DNA of 15,966 nt, taken from JAYUDN01 sp043739785. Its GTDB lineage: Bacteria; Patescibacteriota; Gracilibacteria; BD1-5; UBA2023. Of the stretch, positions 8,097 through 15,898 are shown one piece after another (the stretch's first letter is position 1; every line of letters begins with the position of its first letter). The position numbers were made by a program, and so were the translations under genes. The notes below the pieces were generated by a model. That model did no database searches. It was not told where the DNA came from and saw only the letters and a list, made by a program, of their open reading frames with translations. The stretch lies in assembly GCA_043739785.1 (NCBI GenBank), contig JAYUDN010000011.1:1-15966 (forward strand), given 5' to 3'.

Positions 8097-9362
8097 TTAA
8101 ACTATCTTAAATAAACCATGGGCATTCGAATTCTTATTTTCAAATCCAAGATATGTAACCCAGTCTCCTTTTTCAAGAGCAAATGTAGAGTCAGCCTGGT
8201 TCATTACGAACTTAGTCTTACCTGTAAGTTTGCTTCCATCAAGGTTCTTTCCTGAAGGGTATACTGCCTGGAACTGAGAAGGATCTACAATAAGGATATG
8301 ACCTGCGTATCCTGAATCAGTATCCATAAATGGATGATCAATAAGGAAGAGTCGTCCTCCGTTCATATCGATATATGAAAGCTTAAGGTTTACTGTTTCG
8401 AGATTCTCGACATTGATACGAGTTTCAAAGAGTGCTCGGATAGATGCACGAGCATTTCGTCCACAGAGACCAATCTTTGTTCCACTTCCATATGCAAATG
8501 GACGAGAGAATTCACGTTCGATATTCGTTGCGTTAAGAGCCCCAGAGATGTCACCAGTCCAACCTCGAAGGGCTGTCTGAATTGCTCCTTCTGTAGCTGT
8601 TACATTACGAGATGATGCGTCAATAGTACTCTTCTTCTGCCCGAAGATTGCTGCGTACTCAAGATCACGACCATGTTTCTTCATTCGTTCGATCTGAAGG
8701 TCTTCAAGGAACTTAGTAGTAACCTTATTGGACATCTTGTCTTCGTCAGATATCTGCACAGTTTCGACAAATTTCTGAAAGAAGTTTGTCTTATCCTGAG
8801 CAATAGCAGCAAGTGCAGTACGTGATGCTTGTCCGACAGCTATAGCATTAAAGACGAAAATCATGTTCTGTGCATTCGCAATAGCGGCAGCGGGAATGGT
8901 ACCAAAGGTACGAGATACAGTAATACTTGTACCAGATACAACTGTATTGATACGCGTTTGTTCACCAGTAAGTGTATTACGGAGAACATCACCTTCCTGA
9001 AGACCGGCTGTAGTAACGAGAGTGATAGTTGTATCACCGATAAGAGCTGTAGCACTTGTAACGTATGTACGGGCAATATCGTCGATTTCCTTAAAGCGGA
9101 TTTCTGGATAGTTTGTAGAGATTCGCTCCTGAAGTCCTGCATCTTCAAACTTACCACCACTGAGTTGAACTCCAAGGGGGAGAAGTGTAGCGAGAAATGA
9201 GTTGACTCCAAATGCTCCTTGTCCGATAAATGTAACATCAACTTCTTGATTATTATATACGGCAAGGGATGTAGCTCCAGCAGCTGCTGTACCTTGTACG
9301 ACAGGAGATGTAGCAGATGTAGAGGGTAGTCCTGAGACATACCCTGTGGATGTAGAAGCCAT
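8097..9362 (-). CDS. Major capsid protein, SU10/DUF5309-like HK97 fold, 421 aa
   Basis: A complete 421-aa frame ending in TAA, intact in any code because it has no UGA, although it holds 38 glycines. The middle and C-terminal parts carry features of the DUF5309/SU10 major capsid family: an ETVQISDEDKMSNK stretch (residues about 200-215), a helix with KKHGRDLEYAAIFG (about 227-242), then TEGAIQTALRGWTG, a GRNARASIRALFETRIN helix, and a beta-rich C-terminus (GGRLFLIDHPFMD, HILIVDP, KGDWVTYLGFE). Residues about 100-150 (TALIGDTTITLVTTAGLQ, EGDVLRN) look like an inserted beta domain. It forms the icosahedral shell. It lies 29 bases after the scaffold-like gene, shares that promoter, and is followed by the strongest terminator in the window. 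Avoidance of UGA fits the most abundant virion protein. Confidence 0.9.
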   Translation of the reverse strand: MASTSTGYVSGLPSTSATSPVVQGTAAAGATSLAVYNNQEVDVTFIGQGAFGVNSFLATLLPLGVQLSGGKFEDAGLQERISTNYPEIRFKEIDDIARTYVTSATALIGDTTITLVTTAGLQEGDVLRNTLTGEQTRINTVVSGTSITVSRTFGTIPAAAIANAQNMIFVFNAIAVGQASRTALAAIAQDKTNFFQKFVETVQISDEDKMSNKVTTKFLEDLQIERMKKHGRDLEYAAIFGQKKSTIDASSRNVTATEGAIQTALRGWTGDISGALNATNIEREFSRPFAYGSGTKIGLCGRNARASIRALFETRINVENLETVNLKLSYIDMNGGRLFLIDHPFMDTDSGYAGHILIVDPSQFQAVYPSGKNLDGSKLTGKTKFVMNQADSTFALEKGDWVTYLGFENKNSNAHGLFKIV

Positions 9363-9391
9363 AGTAAGGGTGTGGGTAAAGGTATAGTAAA

Positions 9392-10066
9392 TTACATCCT
9401 ATGTCCAGCACGTAATCTCGAAATGAGACTATTTGTGGCATTAGGAGGTGTAGTTTCTGGAGTTTGTGTAGTTGGAGTAGCTGCAATATTCGGTATTCGG
9501 GTTCGACTTAGAGTTTCTTTGAGGAGTTTTGGAAGATCTACTTCTCATCCTTCAAGGAGAGTCTTAATGTGTGGCCCGAAAAACGGATGTGCATATACTT
9601 TTTCCATCTTATCGGAATAAAGATGGAGTGGGATGTCGCCCTGGTCTTCAGAAGTAATCTGCTCAGCAAGATCGAGGCCAATAACATCGGATATCTTCTT
9701 ATACGAAGATTGGACATCGCTACGAAATTGTTCTTTTTCTGCATGAATAGCTTCTATACGAGACTCGAGTTCTGCTTTTGCTGCTTCTGATTGTGTAAAT
9801 TCATCAATCATGGCATCGAGAGCATTGACTTCCTGTTTGAGTTCTTCTTTCCCTGTAGAGAAGGTTGGCTCGGTAGCTACTGTAGATGGCATATCTTTAA
9901 GAATCGCCTCAATAGCTGCATCAAGTTCTTCATCTGATAGGGTCAGCTCTGGTTCTTCAGGAGTAGTCGGTAATTCTGGTTCTATTCATACGTCTGGCGT
10001 AATAGGATCAGGAATTACAGGCGTTTCCACTGGAGCCGATTCAGGAACAATTGGTTCAGTAGACAT
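9392..10066 (-). CDS. Capsid scaffold / assembly protein, 224 aa
   Basis: A 224-codon frame ending in TAA with two UGA-Gly codons (DVGIEP and LLEGGEVDL). The N-terminal 45 residues are acidic and Pro/Thr/Glu-rich (PVIPDPITPDVG, EPELPTTPEEPE), followed by helical stretches with coiled-coil character (SDEELDAAIEAILKDM, then QSEAAKAELESRIEAIHAEKEQFR). The C-terminus is Thr/Pro-rich and ends in a small basic tail (ISRLRAGHRM). Acidic composition, helices, a basic C-terminal end and the place directly upstream of the major capsid gene are the usual signs of a scaffold protein that directs prohead assembly. No protease motif is seen. It has its own promoter (10128-10155); the leader contains a GGGCA/TGCCC hairpin (10112-10094). 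Confidence 0.8.
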
Positions 10067-10127
10067 AGGATGATAGTTAAGTAATCTTCTGGTGGGCAGT
10101 ATGTCTATGCCCTATAATCTTATGAAC

Positions 10128-10155
10128 AATATAAGTATACAATGAATGATGTCAA
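10128..10155 (-). promoter_or_regulatory. Sigma70-like promoter for scaffold-capsid operon
   Basis: Minus strand TTGACA (10155-10150), a 16-base spacer, TATATT (10133-10128). The first two bases of the -35 box are the last T bases of the upstream terminator tract. Predicted leader is about 55 bases, with a small GGGCA/TGCCC hairpin. Confidence 0.78.
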
Positions 10156-10177
10156 AAAAAAGATACCTTTCGGTATC
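10154..10177 (-). terminator. Terminator after the small membrane-protein gene
   Basis: Minus strand GATACC-GAAA-GGTATC (10177-10162) followed by eight T (10161-10154): a GNRA-looped classical intrinsic terminator, 12 bases after the TAG stop. Confidence 0.9.
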
Positions 10178-10188
10178 ATTTCTTATTG

Positions 10189-10527
10189 CTATTTCAGTTT
10201 TTTATTTTTTAATGCAGTTAACTCTGTACGAAGAGTACGCAGCATTCGCATTTCTCATCGTATGAGATGAGCCTCTATCGATCATTCAGTAGATTCTACA
10301 AGAGCTGTCATGGTATGATTGAGCTTGTGTTCCAAAAACTGGATCATGAGCATAAGGGAAGATTTACTATTTGATAAATCTTCTTCTTGAGGGGTTGTCC
10401 ATGGGGATATACGCCCTACTAAAAATGGTGTGAAGTTTGTATTCTTATATTTCTGTAATAATCAGTGGTATAGATATACGAGGACTATAATAATACTGAT
10501 AAGTATCAAAAGAATAATTACATTCAT
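10189..10527 (-). CDS. Small one-span membrane protein, 112 aa
   Basis: A 112-codon frame ending in TAG with three UGA-Gly codons (YHGLL, STEGSIE, IRGEM). Residues 3-20 are one continuous hydrophobic stretch (VIILLILISIIIVLVYLY) fit for one membrane span, followed by a basic stretch (QKYKN). The remaining 85 residues are mostly helical and end in a Lys/Arg-rich segment (MLRTLRTELTALKNKKLK). It overlaps the preceding gene by ten bases and is followed at once by a terminator, so it is the last gene of the portal unit. It could be a holin, a spanin-like protein or a membrane-anchored virion factor; nothing in the sequence decides. Cytoplasmic C-terminus is likely from the positive residues after the span. 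Confidence 0.75.
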
Positions 10528-10799
10528 GCCATCATACGTTTAAGAAGAGAAGACTTTGCTGAATTAAGATCAGAAGATGGAGGGGTTGATGCTTTGTTTA
10601 CCTTAATAACTTCAACACCCATGACCTTTGGGGCTCCGCCTTCTTGTGCGTCCTCAGTTTTTTCCTCTTTAGGAGTCTCGGTAGCTTCTTCTTTTGGATC
10701 TTCTGTAAGCTCTTCTTCTACAAGTTCACATGTAGTATCAGATACTCCGAGTTTCTTGAGCATTTCTATGAATTTTGCTGCTATTGCTGGATCGACCAT
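10518..10799 (-). CDS. Small acidic protein, 93 aa, related to its upstream neighbour
   Basis: A 93-codon frame, start ATG 10799-10797, ending in TAA two codons beyond a UGA. The start is chosen because it follows the neighbour's stop by 13 bases; a longer frame runs to 10925 but overlaps the neighbour completely. Residues 8-30 (KFIEMLKKLGVSDTTCELVEEEL) form an amphipathic helix pair similar to residues 19-41 of the 75-aa protein upstream. The middle is Glu/Thr/Pro-rich (EDPKEEATETPKEEKTED) and probably disordered; the C-terminus is a Ser/Lys-rich helix. Family unknown. Position between portal and scaffold suggests a head-assembly accessory role, which is inference. Confidence 0.7.
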
Positions 10800-10812
10800 A
10801 TATTGTGGGTGG

Positions 10813-11040
10813 TTAAGTATTTTGTAACATAGTACGAGGGGAGAGAAATGATACTTCAGCCATATCTTTAAGGGGATTTCCTTCACCATCTGGGTAAGTT
10901 GGTTGCCCATCAAAATGAAGATCACCTTGTATCGCTTTCAAAGTGGTATCAGAGAGATTTAATTTCTTTCCAATCTCAAGAATCTTGATACAAGTCTCAG
11001 TATCGAATGGGGTTTTTGGGTATTGAATGTTATTATCCAT
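10813..11040 (-). CDS. Small protein, 75 aa, related to its downstream neighbour
   Basis: A complete 75-aa frame ending in TAA, with no UGA. Residues about 15-42 (ETCIKILEIGKKLNLSDTT, then LKAIQGDL) form a helix-turn-helix-like pair that is repeated in the next gene: K-x-x-E-x-x-KKL-x-x-SDTT-x-x-x-(I/V). The C-terminal 30 residues are polar and carry PTYPDGEGNPLKD. A possible promoter (11052-11079) lies directly upstream, with an expected start only about five bases before the ATG. Family not recognised; probably a head-region accessory protein. Confidence 0.7.
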   Translation of the reverse strand: MDNNIQYPKTPFDTETCIKILEIGKKLNLSDTTLKAIQGDLHFDGQPTYPDGEGNPLKDMAEVSFLSPRTMLQNT

Positions 11041-11051
11041 AGGATATTATG

Positions 11052-11079
11052 ATTATATTCGGATAGGAAGAAAAATCAA
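11052..11079 (-). promoter_or_regulatory. Possible sigma70-like promoter for the small-gene group after portal
   Basis: Minus strand TTGATT (11079-11074), a 16-base spacer, TATAAT (11057-11052). It shares the 16-base spacer of the other promoters here. Expected start near 11045, a few bases before ATG 11040. No terminator separates it from the portal gene. Confidence 0.6.
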
Positions 11080-11080
11080 A

Positions 11081-12988
11081 TTATTTTGGCCCTTTTCCTT
11101 CATTGCCAAAATTAGGCTGAGGAGTGCTGAGGGATTGGATGTCTTGACCCGTCAGTTGTGCTTCTGTAAAAGTGGGATCATCTGCTGATGGGGATATTGG
11201 GGGAGGGGTATCGGTAAGAGGAGTGACTTGTGGTGCTGTAGAGGGTACGAATCTCTTTGTGTCGTATCCCTGTAGCTTAAATATCTCACGCATCACCTCA
11301 TCTTCGTTGATAAGACCAGTCCCTTTAGTCTGAGCGTAGACTTCGAGGAGCTTCTTATATGCAAAATCTTGAATAGCCGAGAACATTGAGTCGAGATTGA
11401 GGGTAATTGCTGTTGCCCCTACAAGATCTTTATTCTTTAGACGCCTTCCTTCAGTAGTTCCAGTGATAACGAGGAACTTCTCTTCAGTCCAGTACTGTCT
11501 CATGAGAATAAGCCACATATTTGCGATTCTAGAAATGACAGATATGTATGTTTCAAGGTATGGGGAGAGACGTTTTTGTGATGACTGCGTAGTAGCGAGG
11601 GCTCAGGTAGCGGTACGTTCTCTTGCTGAGATACCAAGGTTATATTCTGAGATACCCGTCAGTTGTGAGGCAATTTTAATGGTGATATCAAGTATATTGT
11701 GGTCTGAGATAGTTCATTTATCCATTCTTTGAATGGAATTGTTTCCTACTTCCCCTTCAGCCCATAAGACTCCACCAGGGGGGAGCTCTTCAAGTTGATC
11801 TTCATCAGTAAATATACCCTTCTTAGCAATATATGTAGGATTAGCTATAGCCTTTACCCCATCAAGGTAGTTATTCATGAAAGAATTCATAGTTTTCTCC
11901 ATACCCGCAAGTAGATATGGAATACCCTCACATCATAGTGGTCGTTTTTCATCGGTAGTAGATGAAAGTACAAACGGAATAAACCCAAATTTATTCGGCA
12001 TAAGACAAACTGGGTAGTTATTCATATGAATCGTGATCGTATAATCATTTACCTCATAGAGATATTCGATAAGTCCATCAGTTACATCGTTATCTGTATC
12101 CTGAGATTTAGTGGAGGTAGTTGTTTGTCAGTAAGTTGTAGAAAAAATATCAGTAAATGCATTTTCTTTGGCAAAGTTGTAGTTTATCTGCTGATGAATT
12201 TGATCTTTAATAATCGCGAAGTCTCGAAAGTCTGCATGATTCTGATTTACTTTTGATGTCAGGAATGGAACTATGTCTTTGAAGGGAGATTTATTATCTG
12301 GATCGTCTATCAGTGCTTTAAAGGTAGTGAGTGCCCCATCAAGTGATGTGACTTTTCTCTCTGTTACGTGGCGGAGAGTACCATTATATATATCTGGAAA
12401 GATATTGAATACATCTAGTGATCTGGCATAAGGAAAATCTCCGATCTCATTCTCATAATTTACTTCTCTGACGGGCATTGTGGGATCATCTGTGAGAATA
12501 TTGATGGGGGTTTTCTTTGATGGAGGTAGTATTCCGATAGCAAATGCGAATGTACCAGTCTTGAGTCATTCTTTAAGGGCTGTACGTGATTCTTTTTGGA
12601 ACCCCGTCACGTCTGCTGATACAGCAAGTGCATGTTCTATATTATTGGCGTTGGCAATCCCTTCTTCATTAAGACCTTGAACTCGAAAGTTTATTGGGCG
12701 TTCCGTAAGGGTAGAGATAAATACATCAATAAAAGACCTGATAAGTCAAAAGGCAATATTTGACTGCCATGTCTTCAGATATTTTGCTCGATCTTCTGTG
12801 GAAAGGTGATATGCTTTATGGGCGTACATCCAGATATACACATACTTTTTATGTATCCATGCTTTTGACGTTTCATAATTCTTCTTTGCCTGATCAGCTT
12901 GTGATTGCTGTTCAGGGGTCAGCATTACGGTAGTCTGGATTATCTTCCCCTGTGTATTAGGGGCAGAATAAGTGTATTGTTGTAGCAT
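11081..12988 (-). CDS. Portal protein, 635 aa
   Basis: A 635-codon frame under code 25 ending in TAA, with six UGA codons, for example TTYGQTT, PLGCEG and ATGALATT. Typical portal features in order: an N-terminal helical clip (residues 25-80), RPINFRVQGLN, a region ending NNYPVCLMPNKFGFIPFVLSS (near residues 325-345), then PLGCEGIPYLLAGMEKTMNSF, a stretch with ELPPGGVLWAEGE, a long helical stem with NLGISARERTATGALATTQS (about 440-460), an SQKRLSPYLETYISVI helix, and a low-complexity Pro/Thr C-terminus. The portal is the dodecamer at one capsid vertex through which DNA is packed. It follows the large terminase, as expected. The upstream promoter (13019-13046) sits behind a terminator, and a tiny leader frame (MQLSF, 13012-12995) precedes the start. 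Confidence 0.9.
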
Positions 12989-13018
12989 GATAAATTAGAA
13001 TGATAACTGCATACGGGT

Positions 13019-13046
13019 ATTATATTCGGGGTTTGAGGATTTGCAA
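13019..13046 (-). promoter_or_regulatory. Sigma70-like promoter for portal
   Basis: Minus strand TTGCAA (13046-13041), a 16-base spacer, TATAAT (13024-13019). The predicted start falls on an ATG (13012) that opens a five-codon frame ending six bases before the portal ATG. Confidence 0.8.
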
Positions 13047-13077
13047 ATAAAAAAACCCAAGAACAAGTCTAAGGTTT
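13047..13077 (-). terminator. Terminator between large terminase and portal
   Basis: Minus strand AAACCTTAGA (13077-13068) pairs with TCTTGGGTTT (13062-13053), with one G-U and one mismatch, a 5-base loop, and a T-rich tail that runs into the portal -35 box. Confidence 0.75.
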
Positions 13078-13235
13078 TCCTAAATTTCAGAAAATCATAT
13101 CATTAGGCCGAATTATTCTAAGGAAAGTTATTATAGAGTCAAATAAAAAGCTCCAAATCGTTAAAATCTATAGCTTCTGTTATATGCAAATTAAGGCACA
13201 CAGCTTTGAAGAGCGTGTACAGTATAATAATATTT

Positions 13236-15164
13236 CTACCAAAATCAATATGTATTTGAGGGTTGATGTTTGGTGGGGAGATTATACTGTGAAAACTCCT
13301 CACGTAGTATCTGCTGTTGTGTCTTGGAAGATCGGGATTCATCGATCATTCGGTAGATGTAGCGTTTCTTTTTAGCAATATAGAGTCAAATCATTAGGGC
13401 ATTAATAATATCATCAAAGAATCGTGAGTCGAATCAGAGTGATCCGAAGCGAGATTCTTTGAGGTTGAGGTAAGAAAACTCCTCCATGAGAAGTTGGTTT
13501 GTTTCTTGTATGATAGTTATGTATTTATTCTCCCAAAGGTCAAGCATATTATTTATAAGGATATGCTTTGCCACATTGAAGTGGTCTGGAAGGGGTTCTG
13601 ACTCTGATTGCCCGGAAGTATATCTGATAGTATGGTTGATATAGAGTCCAGCTTTCTGAAAGATGGCAGTGACCCCATCACCCACTCCCGTCGCGTCGAT
13701 GCCTGCGGAAGATGTCTTATATTTTTCTTTGAAGGGTTTCATATGGGCAATATGATATTGTGCCTGGAGATTCCAATCATCTTTAAATTGTGGTGGAACT
13801 TCTCCAGATTCGAGGACAATAATCTGGTTATGTGATGCATAGAGGTAAACATATGCAGACCTGTCTTTTTTACGTGCAGGATCGAGTGCGAGGATAATAT
13901 GTCCTTGAGGGGATGGGGTTGGTGGGGGGTTAGATTGATCAGTAATGGATATTGATGTCGGGTTAAATCTTGAATCCTCAGATTTTCCCCATCGGTTAAA
14001 ATACTGACGCTGGGTTGATGCTTTATTACGGGTATCATTTATTTGTCTACGGATCTTTGGGTGAATGAGAGGATTATCATCTGCGGAGACTTTGAGATGA
14101 CGGGCAGTTTTTTGACCTGGGTTATTGTAGATGGATCATTTGGCGATATCGATGATGGATTCGTACATGTATCCTGAAATATCTTCATCGGGCGTACCGA
14201 TCAGTATTAGGCGTCAGCCAGTGGTTGTGAGGGTTGGATTTATTGCATCTTCAAAGACAGCCTTTGTTACTTTTTGTGCCTCATCTACCACGACGAGGCG
14301 GGTAGTAAGACCGAGAACATTATCTCCTCAGTCGGAGAGGGTACGGAAATGGATTGAGACTCCGGTTGTGTTGTTTAGGATATAGCCGTCTTTTCTATAA
14401 ATAATGAAATCTTCCTCCGAGAAGTTTTGGAGAAATTTTTTCATGTAGTTTAGGATCGCATTCGTAGTTTTTTGTAGGAATGCTGCTACAAGAATATCTG
14501 CTCAGGGCATGAATGATTCTTCAATCAGGAGTTCTGCAATCCCATAGGATTTACCCATCTGACGGGATCCATCGATGATGAGGAGATCAGAAGTATCCTC
14601 AAGCATCTGTCTCTGCCAAGTGATTGTTATTGGGATTTGAGTTTGTGACCAAGTGGGGGTAGTAGTATAAGAGTATCAGGTAAGATTTCTGATAGATTGC
14701 GTTGAGATACCAATCTGCTTAATGGTGGAATTTAATGGTGATGCGTTGAAAATAAATGAGGAAAGGACATCTTCTGTAGAGAGATTTATTGGTGTAGGTT
14801 CCGTTGGGTTAATGTACGTTGTGGTAGATTGGTAGAGTTTTTGGGTTTCTTGAAGGAGCTGAGCTTTTTGGTAGGTATATCCTTGGTAGAAAAATAGATG
14901 TTCATACTGCTCCTCTATGGATTTTGTAGCTTTTTGCGTGAGGAGTTTGTATTGATGGAAGGTTTTAAGTTCTTGGCTTAGGAGAGCCAACTGGTCTTTA
15001 AACATTGTTTTTAGCTCCGTAGGCGTGTGTGTGGAGGCGGAGAGTATGTTGGTATCAATATAACATTTAACACCCTTCCAGACGTAAGAGAATGGCCCTG
15101 AGGGGCTAAGTGGAGTGTGACATGGAGTTTTATTTTCTTGTACGGAATAATATTTTATGAGCAT
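13236..15164 (-). CDS. terL: Terminase large subunit (packaging ATPase-nuclease), 642 aa
   Basis: A 642-codon frame under code 25 ending in TAG. ATPase domain: Walker A GSRQMGKS (residues 199-206), Walker B LVVVDE (290-295) and the coupling motif TGGRLILIGTP (about 315-325), whose second Gly is a UGA. Nuclease domain: LALDPA with Asp428, DATGVGDG with Asp490, and FFDDIINAL with Asp584/585, the three acidic sites of RNase H-like terminase nucleases. UGA codons fall at residues 163, 221, 279, 317, 343, 577, 593 and 640. It powers DNA packaging into the prohead through the portal. The N-terminal 160 residues are an unusual extension with coiled-coil character. A C-terminal tail of about 50 residues after the nuclease core is Lys/Gln-rich. 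It starts ten bases after the preceding gene's stop. UGA at the conserved glycine of the coupling motif is direct support for Gly over Trp. Confidence 0.96.
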
Positions 15165-15173
15165 GTGGTATAT

Positions 15174-15482
15174 CTAGGAATTATAGGGTCTTCCGGATTT
15201 TGATTGAATATTCTTTGATGGCATAGCTCTTTGTAGGGTAGTTGAATTTATTGTGGGTATAAGATCTTTCGTGATATAATTATTTTCCTGAAGAGATTTA
15301 ATTCGGTTAATGATCGCATTTCTTACAATGAATGGATCGAGTGTGCTGTAAACGATGAGACGGCGAGAGTCTTCGGTTGCTATTGCATCCTGAGTTGTTG
15401 CTAGTAGAATCGATATAATAATGGATTCTGTGATTGTGATCCCAGTGAAGAGTGTGATGTTATTGAGGTCTAGTGCTTTCAT
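15174..15482 (-). CDS. Winged-helix-like protein upstream of large terminase (possible small terminase), 102 aa
   Basis: A complete 102-aa frame ending in TAG, with no UGA. Residues about 15-80 look like a winged helix-turn-helix: TITESIIISILLATT, then DPFIVRNAIINRIKSLQENNYI, in which the last helix and the following beta turn fit a recognition helix and wing. The C-terminus is Ser/Lys-rich and basic. The gene is directly upstream of the large terminase, the usual place of the small terminase, which binds viral DNA for packaging. A transcription regulator is the alternative. The promoter -10 box is only six bases from the ATG, so the mRNA is probably leaderless. Confidence 0.65.
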   Translation of the reverse strand: MKALDLNNITLFTGITITESIIISILLATTQDAIATEDSRRLIVYSTLDPFIVRNAIINRIKSLQENNYITKDLIPTINSTTLQRAMPSKNIQSKSGRPYNS

Positions 15483-15488
15483 GGGTAT

Positions 15489-15516
15489 ATTGTATGGATT
15501 ATTGAATGAATTGCAA
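15489..15516 (-). promoter_or_regulatory. Sigma70-like promoter giving a leaderless terminase mRNA
   Basis: Minus strand TTGCAA (15516-15511), a 16-base spacer, TACAAT (15494-15489). The predicted start coincides with the A of ATG 15482. Same form as the portal and tail promoters. Confidence 0.72.
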
Positions 15517-15842
15517 ATTTAATTATTGATTATATGTGATGGTTTATTTTTTTTGGGGGGTTTTGCTATATGTAAATTGAAAAATGAAAAGTACCGATGG
15601 GGCGGAAAAGAGAGATATTCTAGGCAAGAGCCCGCCATCAGGTCACTCCCCTTCCCGCCCATCAAGATATCCACATATCCTATACCCGTCATGGCATAAG
15701 TTATATGGGGTATACGATACATTGTATTTTTATATGAGAGATTTACTTGCTCGATGGGTAGGGATAATATAAGAAAACTTATTATGCAATAGACTCGTTT
15801 TTGTCTAGTGGGTTTGTTCGTCTGATCTCTAAGGGAAAAAAT

Positions 15843-15866
15843 GGGGGTTGGGGGGGGGTATAGGGG
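15843..15866 (+). other. G-tract cluster, possible G-quadruplex
   Basis: Plus strand runs of five, nine and four G separated by TT and TATA; a further GGG lies at 15833-15835. This meets the usual pattern for an intramolecular G-quadruplex on the plus strand. Confidence 0.55.
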
Positions 15867-15876
15867 TACATTTCGT

Positions 15877-15898
15877 TATATAAAACGCGTTTTATATA
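15877..15898. repeat. 22-bp perfect palindrome
   Basis: TATATAAAACG is followed directly by its exact reverse complement CGTTTTATATA, with no loop. It is a candidate operator for a dimeric regulator or another protein-binding site. Confidence 0.85.

Noticed and set aside
9381..9406. TGGACA-15-TATACC as a separate capsid promoter
   Set aside because: Poor -35 match, 15-base spacer and location at the scaffold gene end; the scaffold promoter can serve both genes.
13331..13355. Shared ATCGATCATTC-n-GTAGA near 13340 and 10275
   Set aside because: Only about 17 bases, in two unrelated coding frames; likely chance.
1..15482. UGA read as Trp (code 4)
   Set aside because: UGA falls at conserved Gly positions in TerL and inside polyglycine runs of the fibre, and TGG is used for Trp throughout.
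1..15482. TAG recoded as Gln (code 15), common in some phages
   Set aside because: TAG ends the winged-helix gene, TerL, the nozzle, the 169-aa head gene and the membrane-protein gene, each followed at once by a terminator, a promoter or the next start.
15519..15722. 67-aa minus frame with a GGKGSDLMAG stretch resembling an RTX repeat
   Set aside because: Only one such unit; it sits in a GC-rich island, runs through C-tracts and lacks any other protein-like feature.
15584..15772. 62-aa plus-strand frame
   Set aside because: Composition is unlike a protein, it opposes another open frame in the same GC-rich island, and no promoter or partner gene supports it.
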